DNA from: Symbiodinium natans
Lineage: Eukaryota; Sar; Dinophyceae; Suessiales; Symbiodiniaceae
NCBI GenBank assembly: GCA_905221605.1
Contig: CAJNDS010002353.1
Span: 64,857 to 128,856 of the forward strand
Length of the DNA stretch: 64,000 bases
Direction of reading: 5' to 3'
The notes beneath the pieces are model-generated. The model made no database searches. It was not told the origin of the DNA and worked only from the letters and a program-made list of their open reading frames with translations. The translations under genes and the position numbers were made by a program. This document shows, in pieces, positions 11,477 to 22,600 of the stretch (position 1 is the first letter of the stretch; each line of letters starts with the position of its first letter).

Positions 11477-14400
11477 TTGCGCCCCAAGCGTGTCAGCTGG
11501 CATCCACCATTCGCACGGTGTGCCGAAGAAGGCTCTCTCTACAAGGTACAATTCGCCCATCTGGGAGACCCCCTGTGGAGGGCGGAGATCTCGTCGACCA
11601 ATATGGTGGCTTCCGAAATTAGGGGTACCTTATTGGGTCCTTACTATAAGGGAATCCTACTATGTGGTGGCTATCTTCGGGGTCCCCTATTCTTGTAAAC
11701 ACCCCAAAAGAGGCCTTCATAGCTAGAATAGGGCTTTTCAGGAAAGTTCATTCTAGTGGAATGATAAAGGGACCTTCAGGGAAAACTATGCGTCATTTGT
11801 TCGACCCCTATCCTAGGCCCTAAACCCTAAACCCTAAACCCAAAACCCAAAACCCGAAACCCTAGGGATCTTCACGGCTATGTCATCATTGCAGAATTTG
11901 GGAACCGGGTCGCCTCAGACCCCGAACACCCCTGATCGTTTAGGGTTTATAGACATTGCGTAGGGTTTGGGTTCCACTAAGTTTTGACCGAAACGTTTTG
12001 ACCGAATGTTTTGACCGAAACGTTTTGACCGAGTTTTTTTCGGAACCACAGTTTTTTTTTGGGATGGACAGGGGCGAGGCGGGGAGCCTTTCGGGAGGCC
12101 CAGGCCTGATTTGGAGCCTCTCGGACCAAACTTGTTGCTTCTAATTTTAGACTACCCGGCAGCTGTCCAGCTCAATGGAACCCGGAGCAGCGCCTGTACG
12201 GGCGCGCACCCTTTGGCTCGGAGAGACCCCTTACTGTGTCGTGGATAATATTCTGCACCAGTCCGACTGGAAGCTCCTGCCGTGCTTCGCAGCAGCGCGG
12301 GGAGTCTGAAGATGGCCTCTGCGGGGTTGTGCCCTCGCTGCCTTCCTGCTCCCATTTGCAGCGTGTCTACGCTATGGCCAGCGTGCAAGATGAGGATGAA
12401 GCTGGCGCGAAACTGGCCAGCCAGGGCCTGGAACGCATGTGCTTTTTGCACTGCTGCAGCGCCCTGTCCTGGGCGACTTTCGCAGCCATTGGCAAGCTCA
12501 ACGTGGGGACTTCCCCAGATGACAAGCGTGACCTCATGCGCAGGCATATTGAAGTGTGCCTTCAGTTGATCAGCTGCCCGGCGCGTGTCTATGTTCTCAT
12601 GGAGACTGGCGCCGTGCTTGGTCAAAAACTCGGCATTGGTACGAAGTTTTTTTGGGGGCCTGCCGGTGCCTATTGTTGGGGCCTCCGGGCCTATGTTGGG
12701 GTTTTTGGGCTTTATGTTTGCCGGTTCCTGGGGCCTACTTTGGGGCCTGAGGGACGTATTCTGCGGCTATTGCGGAGCCCCAATTTGGGGTCTCGCGGTG
12801 CGTCCCGGCCTATTTTGGGACAGCCTCCTGGGGTTCATGGGGCTTCGCCTTTTGCGGGGGTTGAGTGAATTTAAGTGAACTGAATTTTCGGCTTGCCAAA
12901 AGCAATCTGCACTAATTTTCTTAAACTCGGCTTGTCAGCTGTTGGGCATCTGGGAGGGATCTGGGGGGGTGTCTGGGGGTCCGCGAGGGTTTTGAGTTGC
13001 TGTGAATTGAAGTGAATTGCAGCGAATTGAATATTCAGATTGCCAAAAGCAGCTTGACCTAATTTACTTAAACTCGGCCTGCCAGCTGTTTAGACAAATA
13101 ACATGGGAAAGAGTGACATCACACACAACTTCTGTTTATTTCGTCTTGGGGGTTTAGGGCTTAGGGTTTCGGGTTTAGGGTTTCTAAATGAACATTACGC
13201 GCAAGCCATGCAATTGCTGTAAAACCTAACACGAGGATTATTCGTGTTGTCGCAGGTCTGTCCTGTGACCGAGCATGTGCGCAATCATGCGGTCCAGCCG
13301 ACGCTGTTCTGGATCGTGACGGTCCTTCGCGATGTAGTCGTTCCGATCCAAGTGTCGGAATACGTACGGCGACGTGCTTCCTCTTGCCGCACATGTCGCA
13401 CGCGCAACACCCGCGCAGCGTTAAACTAATTAGGCTGCCCAATTGGCCTCATGCGCTGATTCAGTTCGTGGGTCTTATTAGGGCTTAGAATAGGGCTCTT
13501 AGCAACCCATCCCAAAATCCTCTGGACAACACGTGAAGGAAGTCCTCTTTGAAGACCTGTTCATATAGGGTGGGGTTAGGGTTTCTTGAGGGTTTCTAGA
13601 GTTCTAGGGTCTTGGGCTTTTCGGGCAACTAAAGTCTTAGGGCTTTAGGCTTGGGCTTTTAGGGTGTTAGGGTGTTAGGGTTTTAGGGTTTAGGGCTTTA
13701 GGGCTTCGCAGGGCCCTCTAAACCCTTTAGAGCCACCTGGCTACTTGTCCAAAACCCTGATATATAATCTTGGCATACCTTCTATTCTCAATCCTACCTC
13801 GCAACCCTAAGCCCTTTACGGCTTTGTATAAACCCTAGACAAGTTTAACCCTGAAGAAATGACCTGGATGGCCTCCGATCTCAGAGCAGCAAGCGGGCAC
13901 CGCCTGGTCGTGATGGTGTGCTTTATAGATTGGGTTTTCGGCTTTGAGGGTCTTAAAGGCCCTTACAGGGTCTTCGGGTATAAAAGGGGCTTGCTTGGGT
14001 TGTTTTCCTTGTCGTGTCGCAGCCTCTATGAGGGCATGAAGAACCTGGAGGATCAGGGTGAGGGTCTGCTGGCTACGCCAAGCAAGGCTTCTGTATTGGA
14101 AAACGGGGGCAGGTGTACAAAAGACAACATGTGGGCGGAGGGGTGGGGGTGCCCTGCAGGTCCAGAAAGAAAATGAGGATGACCACATGTCTGGTTCTTC
14201 TCCAGAGACAGCAGAGTACTTGCAAGCGCAAAATGCTCTCCGTCGTGGCTACTCAGCTTACACGTTTTTTGCCCAAATTAGCTTATATGTTTTTGTTTTT
14301 GTTTCCTTCCTGGCTGGATGTTCCACCTCACCCGTCTGCCCGTGTATGAGGCTTCTCCGTGGAAGTGGGGCAGTGTGTGGCCCTCTTCTCACTCCTCTAG

Positions 14401-15758
14401 ACATGATTCTTCTTCTCCCCAGTTGCTTGATGGTGCAAAACCCAGCTGTTGGACGTGTTCACCCGAGGTGTGTAATAGATACTTATACTACGGGGTCGCA
14501 GGAAGAATGCTACTGTACTGTAGTCTTAGTGTGCACAGAGTGAATACGCTGAAATGAAACTAACCACTTATTCGTTTCACTCCCGCCCTTACCAACCACT
14601 TAGCTCACTTCGTTCTCCCTTAGTAGGGAAGTGAAAGGAATGAACGTACTGTATCCTCATACTGTAGTTGATTCATGCCCTTTGCAAGCCTATATAAACC
14701 CCTAAACCCCAAACCTCAAACCCCCAACCCTTGACCGGGACAACCCAAGGCACGCGAGGATCTCCCGAATAGCTATTTGCGCAGGCCCGGATCTTGTACC
14801 AGGCGGCCCGTGGGACAAAAAAACGACTACCACGCTCGGCGTCTCTGCACAAAGCCTCACTCGAAGAAGAAAACTCGTTTGCAAGCCCCTGTGGAAAGAT
14901 CGGCCTTCTATGGCCTGAGCCTCACTGTTGCTGAAAAGCTTGCGCAGCCCTATTGTCGTGGCAGGGATTTTGCCCGTCGTCCGGCGGCTGTACATTGTGC
15001 CAGGACTCGCTACAGAGGACGAGACTGGGCAGACGCTGCCAGCAGAGTGCCTAATCCAAAAACTGGTGTAGGGTTTAGGGTTTAGGGTTTAGGGTTTCGG
15101 GTTTAGGGTTAAGGATAAGCCTACGTGTTTGTATACTCAGAGGGGGGAGGGAGGTCCAGTTGCATAAGGCAATATGTTGTATACTCAGACAGAGCGGGGG
15201 GGGGAGGGAGTACAAGGTAAACAAGTGGGGGATACTTCCTAAGCCCTCAACCCTAAACCTTGGATGCTAGAGGGCCTTTCAAACAGCAAGCGTTTTGGGG
15301 GGACTTTCGGAAGTTCGCTTACTTAGGGCAGCCCTTCAAAGATGCGCGCGCGTACTTCAACAGCGAGCTTTACACGTACTGCTACCGCATCCCACACCCA
15401 TACGTGGGATCAACCATCCTTTTCCTTACTTCTCCAAGAACCATCGGGAAAAAGGCTTAAACTTGTCCTACTAAACAAGGAAACCCAAAAAGTTTAGAGT
15501 TCAACCACTGACTAGGTAAGTTTGATATCCGCAAGACCCTCCACCCCAAAGGCTTTGGGGAGGCTTTGGGTTTAGGGATGAACCCTAAACCCTAAACCCT
15601 AAACCCCAAACCCTAAACCCTAAGCCCTAAAGACTCATGCTACAGCGTTGTTTCAGGTCGGCCGCCCAGTTCCTCAAGCCTCTGCCATCACAAAACGAAC
15701 GAAGGGGGGGGAAGAGAAAGGTGGAACCTCCCTGGAGAGAACTTGGATTGCATCATGG
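11477..15758 (+). CDS. Partial plus-strand multi-exon gene interleaved with the 3' end of the cysteine-rich gene
   Basis: Candidate exons: 11477-11545, 12151-12303, 12362-12620, 12939-12957 (weak), 14023-14050, 14160-14241, about 14780-15020, 15273-15454 and 15657-15758. The best supported join is 12303/12362, a 58 nt GT-AG intron that replaces TGA with an open frame. It gives LWLGETPYCVVDNILHQSDW followed by RVYAMASVQDEDEAGAK and RDLMRRHIEVCLQLI. Exon 14160 reads KENEDDHMSGSSPETAEYLQ. Exon 15273-15454 reads FWGDFRKFAYLGQPFKDAR and YCYRIPHPYVGSTILFL, then joins in phase to 15657. Around 14945 two frames compete (AEKLAQ and PIVVAGILPVVRRLY); a one-base shift would unite them. I do not recognise the family. 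Confidence 0.5.
11984..12031 (+). repeat. Tandem TTTTGACCGAAACG repeat
   Basis: Four short units of TTTTGACCGA(A/G) with CG spacers. Confidence 0.85.
12882..13100 (+). repeat. Pair of about 70 bp direct repeats
   Basis: GAATTTTCGGCTTGCCAAAAGCA...CTTAAACTCGGCTTGTCAGCTGTT at 12882-12943 recurs at 13028-13090 with some substitutions. Each ends in a possible acceptor (TGTCAG, TGCCAG). Confidence 0.75.
13238..13382 (-). CDS. Terminal exon of the cysteine-rich gene
   Basis: The exon starts in phase 2 (AC+A from exon 16689) and runs 48 codons to TAA. It reads SPYVFRHLDRNDYIAKDRHD, then a basic/acidic helix ending GHRTDLRQHE. VFRHLDRND is reminiscent of an EF-hand loop start but lacks the glycine and following acidic residues, so calcium binding is doubtful. 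The plus-strand frame over the same bases (13256-13429) is also open and reads plausibly, so strand assignment rests on phase and on context. Confidence 0.55.
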
Positions 15759-18700
15759 GTTTAGGGTTTAGGGTTTAGGGTTTAGGGTTTAGGGTTTAGG
15801 GTTTAGGGTTTAGGGTTTAGGGCTACTACCGCCCCCCCCCCCCCCTAGGTGCCCCCCTAATTAAGGCAATTTAGGGATAACTATTTAGGGATAATGAAGG
15901 TTATTTAAGGGGGGAACCTCCCCATGCTTGTACGTTGCCGTTGTAATGCTATGATGGTCCTACGCGCAGCAGCTGGTGGTTGCTGCTGACTAAGAACCAG
16001 TTCAAGGGATAAAGACTCAAGACTCGTGCCCCTGAGGTTATATGCCGAAAGGTTCCCCTTAATAAATCTACTCCTAATGTGGCCCTTAAGAACTACCTTC
16101 AGGATTTTTTGAAAAGGTCCGCAAATCCAAGGCTACAACCCTAATGGTCCAAGGTACCCCCGAGACCAGTTGCTGTAGCCAGCAACAGGTAGCTAAGTTG
16201 CAGCAACGATCCCTAAACCCTAAACCCTAAGCCCTAAGCCCGAAGCCCTAAACCCTAAACCCTAAACCTAACCCTAAGCCCTGAAATCTCTAAACCTGCC
16301 CCCAAAGCCAGAACCCTGAGCCCCCCCGGCAGGTTCACCTCTAGGCGCGTAGTGGGCCCCCCCCCACCCCAGAGACTCTACGAGCTCGCAGCAGGGAATG
16401 AGGCAGTATAGGTACCTTCTGATCATCCCTTTTGGGTTTAGGGTTTAGGGTTTGGGGTTTAGGGTTTAGGGTTTAGGGTTTAGGGTTTAGGGTACCTTCT
16501 GATCATCTCTTTAGGGTTTAGGGTTTATAGGGTTATAGGGTTATAGGGTTATAGGGTTATAGGGTTATAGGGTTTAGGGTTTAGGGTTTAGGGTTTAGGG
16601 CTAGGGTACCTTCTGATCATCCCTTTAGGGTTTTATAAGGTACCTAGGCCCCTCATCACCCGCCGCGTGCCAGTAAGACAAAAGAGACGTCCGCCATTCA
16701 CAAGCGAATTCGTAGCAACGCTCGGCTTCTGTTGAGGGTTCTAGCAGGGTTTAGGGTATAAGGTTTAGGTTAGGCGAATTAAGAATTTGGGGATTCAGGG
16801 GGTTCAGGGGTTCAGGGTTTAGGGTTTTGGTGGTTTCAGGGTTTGGGTTTATGAACTCAGGGGTTTAGGGGCTTCAGGATTTTTTGGGGTTTCGGGCTTC
16901 AGGGGCCGAGGGTAACCGACTTCTTCAACTGCCAGGGAATTTGAACGGTCGCTCCTACAAGTGAGGGAAACCTGGACCCAAACCCACCAAACCCCCCAAA
17001 CCCCACAACCCTAAACCCTAAAACCCTAAACCCTCACCCTAAACCCCAAATCCTAGGTAGTAATATAAGGGGTCCCCATTAAAAGGCCCCCCATACAAAG
17101 GGCCCATGCACCTACCCTAAGACTGGTACCCAAACAGCCCAGTATCCCTTGATTACGGATATACTACTTAATTTATATAGGGATCCTGAATCTGATTTAA
17201 GGAATATTCCTAACCCTAAACCCTAAACCCTAAACCCTAAACCCTAAACCCTAAACCCTAAACCCTAAACCCTAGGACTGGTACAAGCTGCAGGTGCGAA
17301 GACGAGGTCAGATGGAGGCTAAAGCCTGCTCTCTATGGCAGGAGCAGTTCCTGCGAGACACAAGAGGGTGTGGGGTTTAGGGTTTAGGGTTTAGGGTTTA
17401 GGGTTTAGGGTTTAGGGTTTAGGGTTTAGGGTTTAGGGTTAGGGTTTGGGGCTTGGGGTTTGGGGTTTGGGTTTTGGGGCTTAGGGTAAGTTTAGGGTAT
17501 AGGGAGTTTGGAGAATTGGGCTTGCCATAGACGGTCCAAGTGAAGGGAAGCTGAGACACCAAGTGACCGCGTCCCTTATAGAAAGCCCTCCCCAGCCCTC
17601 AAAATGAAATATTCCCCAATGCACTCGAACCCCTCGCCTCAACATAGATCAACAAGCTTACACCAGTAACCTAGTGGCAAAAACGGTGCCCTTTTTGGTG
17701 TGTAAAGGGACCTGAAAGGGAACCTAAACCCTACAAATAGGCGAATAAGGGTCTGCTCCGGGTCCTGGGTATGGTTTCGGGATCAGCAAAACATAAAGAG
17801 AAGGCGCGGAGTGCCATACTACAATGGGAATGAAGTTTAATCTTCTTATCTCTCTGAAACCCTTCACCTGGGAAACCTAAATCCGAGCTTCCTGCCAAGA
17901 ACTACATACGTCATTTGGGAAAGGCTCGTTCAAAATGTTGTGTGGGACCCTAAATCCTAACCCCTAAACCCCTAAACCCCTAAACCCCTAAACCCCTAAA
18001 CCCCTAAACCCCTAAACCCCTAAACCCCTAAACCCCTAAACCCCTAAACCCCTAAACACCTAAACCCCTAAACCCCTAAACCCCTAAACCCCTAAACCCC
18101 TAAACCCCTAAACCCCTAAACCCCTAAACCCCTAAACCCCTAAACCCCTAAACCCGAAACCCCTAAACCCTAAACCCGAAACCCTAAACCCTAAACCCTA
18201 AACCCGAAACCCTAAACCCTAAACCCCAAGAGTTTCAACTCTCAAGCCCATACCATGATTCCGCCTGCGCCTGGCCAGGGCATGGGAGTGCCGAACAGCG
18301 GGCCTGACTTAGGTTTAGGGTCTCCTTATTACCTTTAGGACGAGATGAACCCTAAAAAGGATTTATGGTTCATGTAGGGTCTCCTTATTGCCTTAAGGAC
18401 GACATGAACCCTGAAAAAAAAAATATATGGTTCATAGACTGTACCAGGGATTATAGTAGTCTAGGGTATACGAACCCAATGTTTGGGCTCATTTGGTTCT
18501 CATAGTAAGGGTCCGGGTCCATGTGCATCTTTTGGTATGTACTTAATGGGGTTGCTGTATAGTAGCTTCAGGGTTTAAGTATAGACTATGATCATGCCTA
18601 CATACGCACGTACATGGACCCATACAGGGTCTGGGGGTTTATGGTCTTGTAGAGCTTAACTGTCATTCGGGCGTGCACAAGAGAGACACGAACCAGGTCC

Positions 18701-19573
18701 AGCTGGAGGAACCCTAAACCCTAAACCCTGAACCCTGAACCCTAAACCCTAAACCCTAAACCCTAAACCCTAAACCCTAAACCCTAAACCCATGTGTGGC
18801 CATCATATATGCGTAGTTCTCTACAAGGTGTGTCTGGAAGCCACCCTCTCCCTACGCCAGTAGATTCTGACTACAATCCGAACGTAGTAGCAGTCATAGC
18901 AGCTGTAGCAGAAGCGGCAGCAGGAGTAGTAGAAGTAGTCATCATCATCAAGACAGCATCCTCGAGCTCCATCTGCAACGTTTCTTTTTGCGAGCCCAAC
19001 ACTCTGAAACCCCCTGGTGGCAAGCAAGAGCTTCGCTCGCAGGCTTCGGGTTTAGGCGTGGGGTCTAGGGTTTAGGATTGAGGATTTAGGGTTTGCGGTT
19101 TAAGGTCAACCCAAGTCCCCGAAACCCAAAACCTTCGACCACACAAAGAGGCCTCGCTCTTCAGCCCACTCAGTGGGCAAGTGCAGGTGTTGGTGCCTTG
19201 CTCTCCATTGGGAATCATTGGAGGGCTCCCTAAACCCTAATCCCTAAACCCTAAACCCTAAACTTCAGACCCCAAACCCCAAACCCCAACCCCAAACCCT
19301 GTTGGGCTGCTAGAGTTTAGGCGCCCAGTTTGTTGGTGGGGAGTCGAGGGCCTCAAAGCCTCCTAAACCCTAAACCCTAAACCCTAAACCCTAAACCGAT
19401 CTTCGAAAGCTTAGGCGTTCGGGGTTGAAGGGGGCTTCGGCTTTGTTTTGGGCAATGTTGATTTGAGGCGGTTTTTTTGGCTTGTTTGTTTCTATGTATC
19501 CACATATATATATATATATATATATATACTTTTTGTTTCATTTTTTAATTTCCCCATTTGTTTTTGTTTTTCT

Positions 19574-19604
<31 letters not shown>

Positions 19605-22600
19605 GTATTTCAGAATGGCGATGCTTTGATTAAGGTCCTAGGTCTTTTGGCTAGCGTTTGGAGAGGGGTTGAGGACGTAAGGGTCTCAGGCAAGCTGGGC
19701 AAAAGGAGCCCCTTTTGGAGTTTAAGACCAAACCCTGCAAGGTCTGAAGTTGAGAGTACATCAGGGTCCTGGAACCCTCAAACCTTGAACCCTAGACCCC
19801 AAGGACCCTTAGAGACACACCAAAGATAGAGCCTGCCAGACTTGCCGGTAAAGATATGGAAATATTTATCACCCTAATCCCTAAACCCTTTAAACCAAAC
19901 ACTAGCCCTAAACCCTAAACCCTTCATTCATTCGTAGTAAGTATCTGACGCTTGTAGGCATGTGGTTCCAGTGGGGATGTGAGGCAACTAGGGAGCTGGC
20001 CCTCTTGAAGCACTCCGAAAAAACTTCCTAAACTGGGGGGGGGGGGGGGGTTACGATATTAGGGGGTACCTGCTTGGGGCAGAGGATCCTACTATTTAGG
20101 GGTCGATATTAGGGGCCCTTACTATCGTACACCCCTAAATAGGGCTCTCCAATACGGGAAATCCCAGGAACCATATTCTAATAAGGGTACCCTAAGAGCA
20201 GCCAGAAGCGCAAAAAAAGGATAAAGGGTACCACTGGGCTAAGATTATAGAACTCCCCCGGGTCCTACCAAAATTCCTACACCCTAAGCCCTAAGCCCTA
20301 AGCCCTAAGCCCTAAGCCCTAAGCCCTAAGCCCTAAGCCCTAAGCCCTAAGCCCTAAGCCCTAAGCCCTAAGCCAAGCCCTCAGCCCTGAGCCCTAAGCC
20401 CTAAGCCCTAAACCCTAGCAGGCAAAGTCCTCCGTCCGAGAGGCCGTCCCCCTTCGGGAAGCTCTCAAAAGGGCGGCAGTGACCTGAGGTGACGGGGCTC
20501 ACAGACCCTAAAACCCTAAACCCCTAAACCCTAAACCCTAAACCCTAAACCCTAAACCCTATACAGCACGCTGCAGCTCAAGCATTGCCAAAGCAAGCCC
20601 AAGCAGAGGTTTAAAGAGATCCAGTACAACTTGGGATGTTCACCCGAGAATCCCCTAGAAACTAGCAGTCCTTAACGGTTTGGGGTTTTGGGTTTTGGGT
20701 TTTAGGGTTTAGGGTTTAGGGTTTAGGGTTTAGGGTTTAGGGTTTAGGGACATCCGCCGACCCTGGCGGCGTGTTGGATGGGCAACGGCAACGAACGAAG
20801 TGGCGGGGACACGGAGTGAGTTGCAGCAGACAGAACCTCAGAGTTCTGACACGCACTTCTTCACTACTGCTCTCAAGCAGTTCCAAGTGCTTCAAAACTC
20901 ATCCTAGGCCATGCCAACAAGACAAGACATGTGTCGCAGTCAACCCAAACATGCTTTAGGGACTTTGGGCAAAACCAAACATGCTCATGCCAAGTCATGC
21001 AGCAGAAAAACTCTCATGCTTCTCTCTGTATGGTCAAACACCACATGGCACCAACTGAGCAAACACGACAGGTGAATTTTACACACTTGGAGAGAGCTTG
21101 CTGCAAGAACTGAAGCTTGCTGAACACTTTGGTGTTTGGCTCAAGTGCGAAGTGAAAAAGAGACTGCTGCGCGAGCTCTGCTTTTCACATGGTAGCGAAG
21201 CACTGAGAGTGACTCCAGCGCCTGTGTTAAGTACCTCCACGCCATGGCGACTCCAGAGCAAAAGGCGGAAGTGTGCATGGAAGCCCACAGGGTTCTCCAG
21301 TGCACGTGCCTGTGACTGCTGAAGCAGTCCCTGTCCCCAACAACACTCCTGAGAAGGAAGCCTTGCTGTTTGGAACCGGTGAGAATCCGGCAGGACAGCA
21401 GCCGAACCCCCTTCGTCCTGCAGGGCCAGCCAAGAACTCAGCGTTTCCAGGAAGCTGTGCCAAGCTTCAATCTCCCGCATGCGGTCTCTACCCATCTCTT
21501 GGTGGGCTATAACCGGCAACTGTGGAAGATACTTGTCGGCGCGGTTGGAAACGTATCCACCAGATGAACTTCCAGTATCTTTAGGACTCGAAGACGGAAA
21601 GGAACTCCCTGTGGACGAAGTTGCAGCGAGGAACGGGTCACTCGGTGCAGATGCCTTTGCAGCTTCCGTCTTGGCTTTGGCCTCAGCAGCTGCGAGTTCG
21701 GCATCGTTCCTCCTCTTCTTTTCGCTGTCCATGCGACGAAGCTACAAGCTGTTGGTTCTGTTCCAACTGCTTCCTGTACTGGTCCATCATGGCTTCCTGC
21801 TGTCTCTGCTGCTGCTGCTGCATCGCTCGCAGCATTTCAACCACCAAACTTTCTCCAACAGCACCACCACCTGGAGCGGTGACTGGCTGTGAACTCGTCG
21901 CTGGCGTTGAGGTCGGAACTCCTTGAGTTCCAAAGGCAGCAAACCCACGTGAACGAGATTCGTCTCTGCGTCGGCGTCAAGGACGAGATCCGACAGGACC
22001 TTTTGCCTTCTGACACTGCAGCTCGGTCGGCGAAGTTGTTTTACCTGCTGTCGCAAAGTTTGGCAAAGTGGGAGCGTGGTTTGGAGTTGCTTCGAAGCTG
22101 TAGCAAAAGGCAGAGCATGTCTGCTACTGGCTACGAGGCAGTTCGCACACTGCACCTCAACTACTCCATTATGTCTCGAATGGAAGCTGTCTACGTGAGA
22201 GACGGTTGCATGAAGTTGCATGCCCAGTGTTCGGGGCTCGAAGCCCATGGACATCATCAGACACTTGGAGGACGAAATCGCCAAGGCGGAGATCAAGTTG
22301 AGCAACTTCCCCGAGCTCAAGCTCTCCGAAGCGGATCGCTGTTCCATCCTGCTGCAGGCCGTTTCGCATCCGGCAAGGCAGTACGTTGCGCTGCACGGCA
22401 ACGCCAACAGCTGGAGTGAGCTCACGAAGAGCCTCAAATACTTCGAAGAACAGCTGAGGATGTGCGACGCGCCGACTGCAGCAAACCGTGGAATGGACGG
22501 CAAGCTTTGCGACCATTGCGGCAAGCATGGTCATGTGGCAAAGGATTGTTGGGTCCGACAGCATGAAGCTGGTAAAAAGGGCGGCAGCCAAGGAGAGTCG

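Noticed and set aside
12152-12625. 157-codon minus-strand ORF
   Set aside because: Shadow of the plus-strand exons; the plus reading has better composition and a phase-preserving GT-AG intron.
13244-13429. Plus-strand frame VCPVTEHVRNHAVQ...
   Set aside because: Open and protein-like, but its phase does not match the neighbouring plus-strand exon, whereas the minus reading completes the 44 kb gene. Kept as an alternative only.
17955-18232. CRISPR-like regularly repeated array
   Set aside because: Continuous tandem 8-mers without spacers in a eukaryotic intron.
18794-19075. Plus-strand ORF with hydrophobic segment
   Set aside because: The hydrophobic stretch is a GTAGCA-type trinucleotide repeat; the same bases also give a cysteine-rich minus-strand frame.
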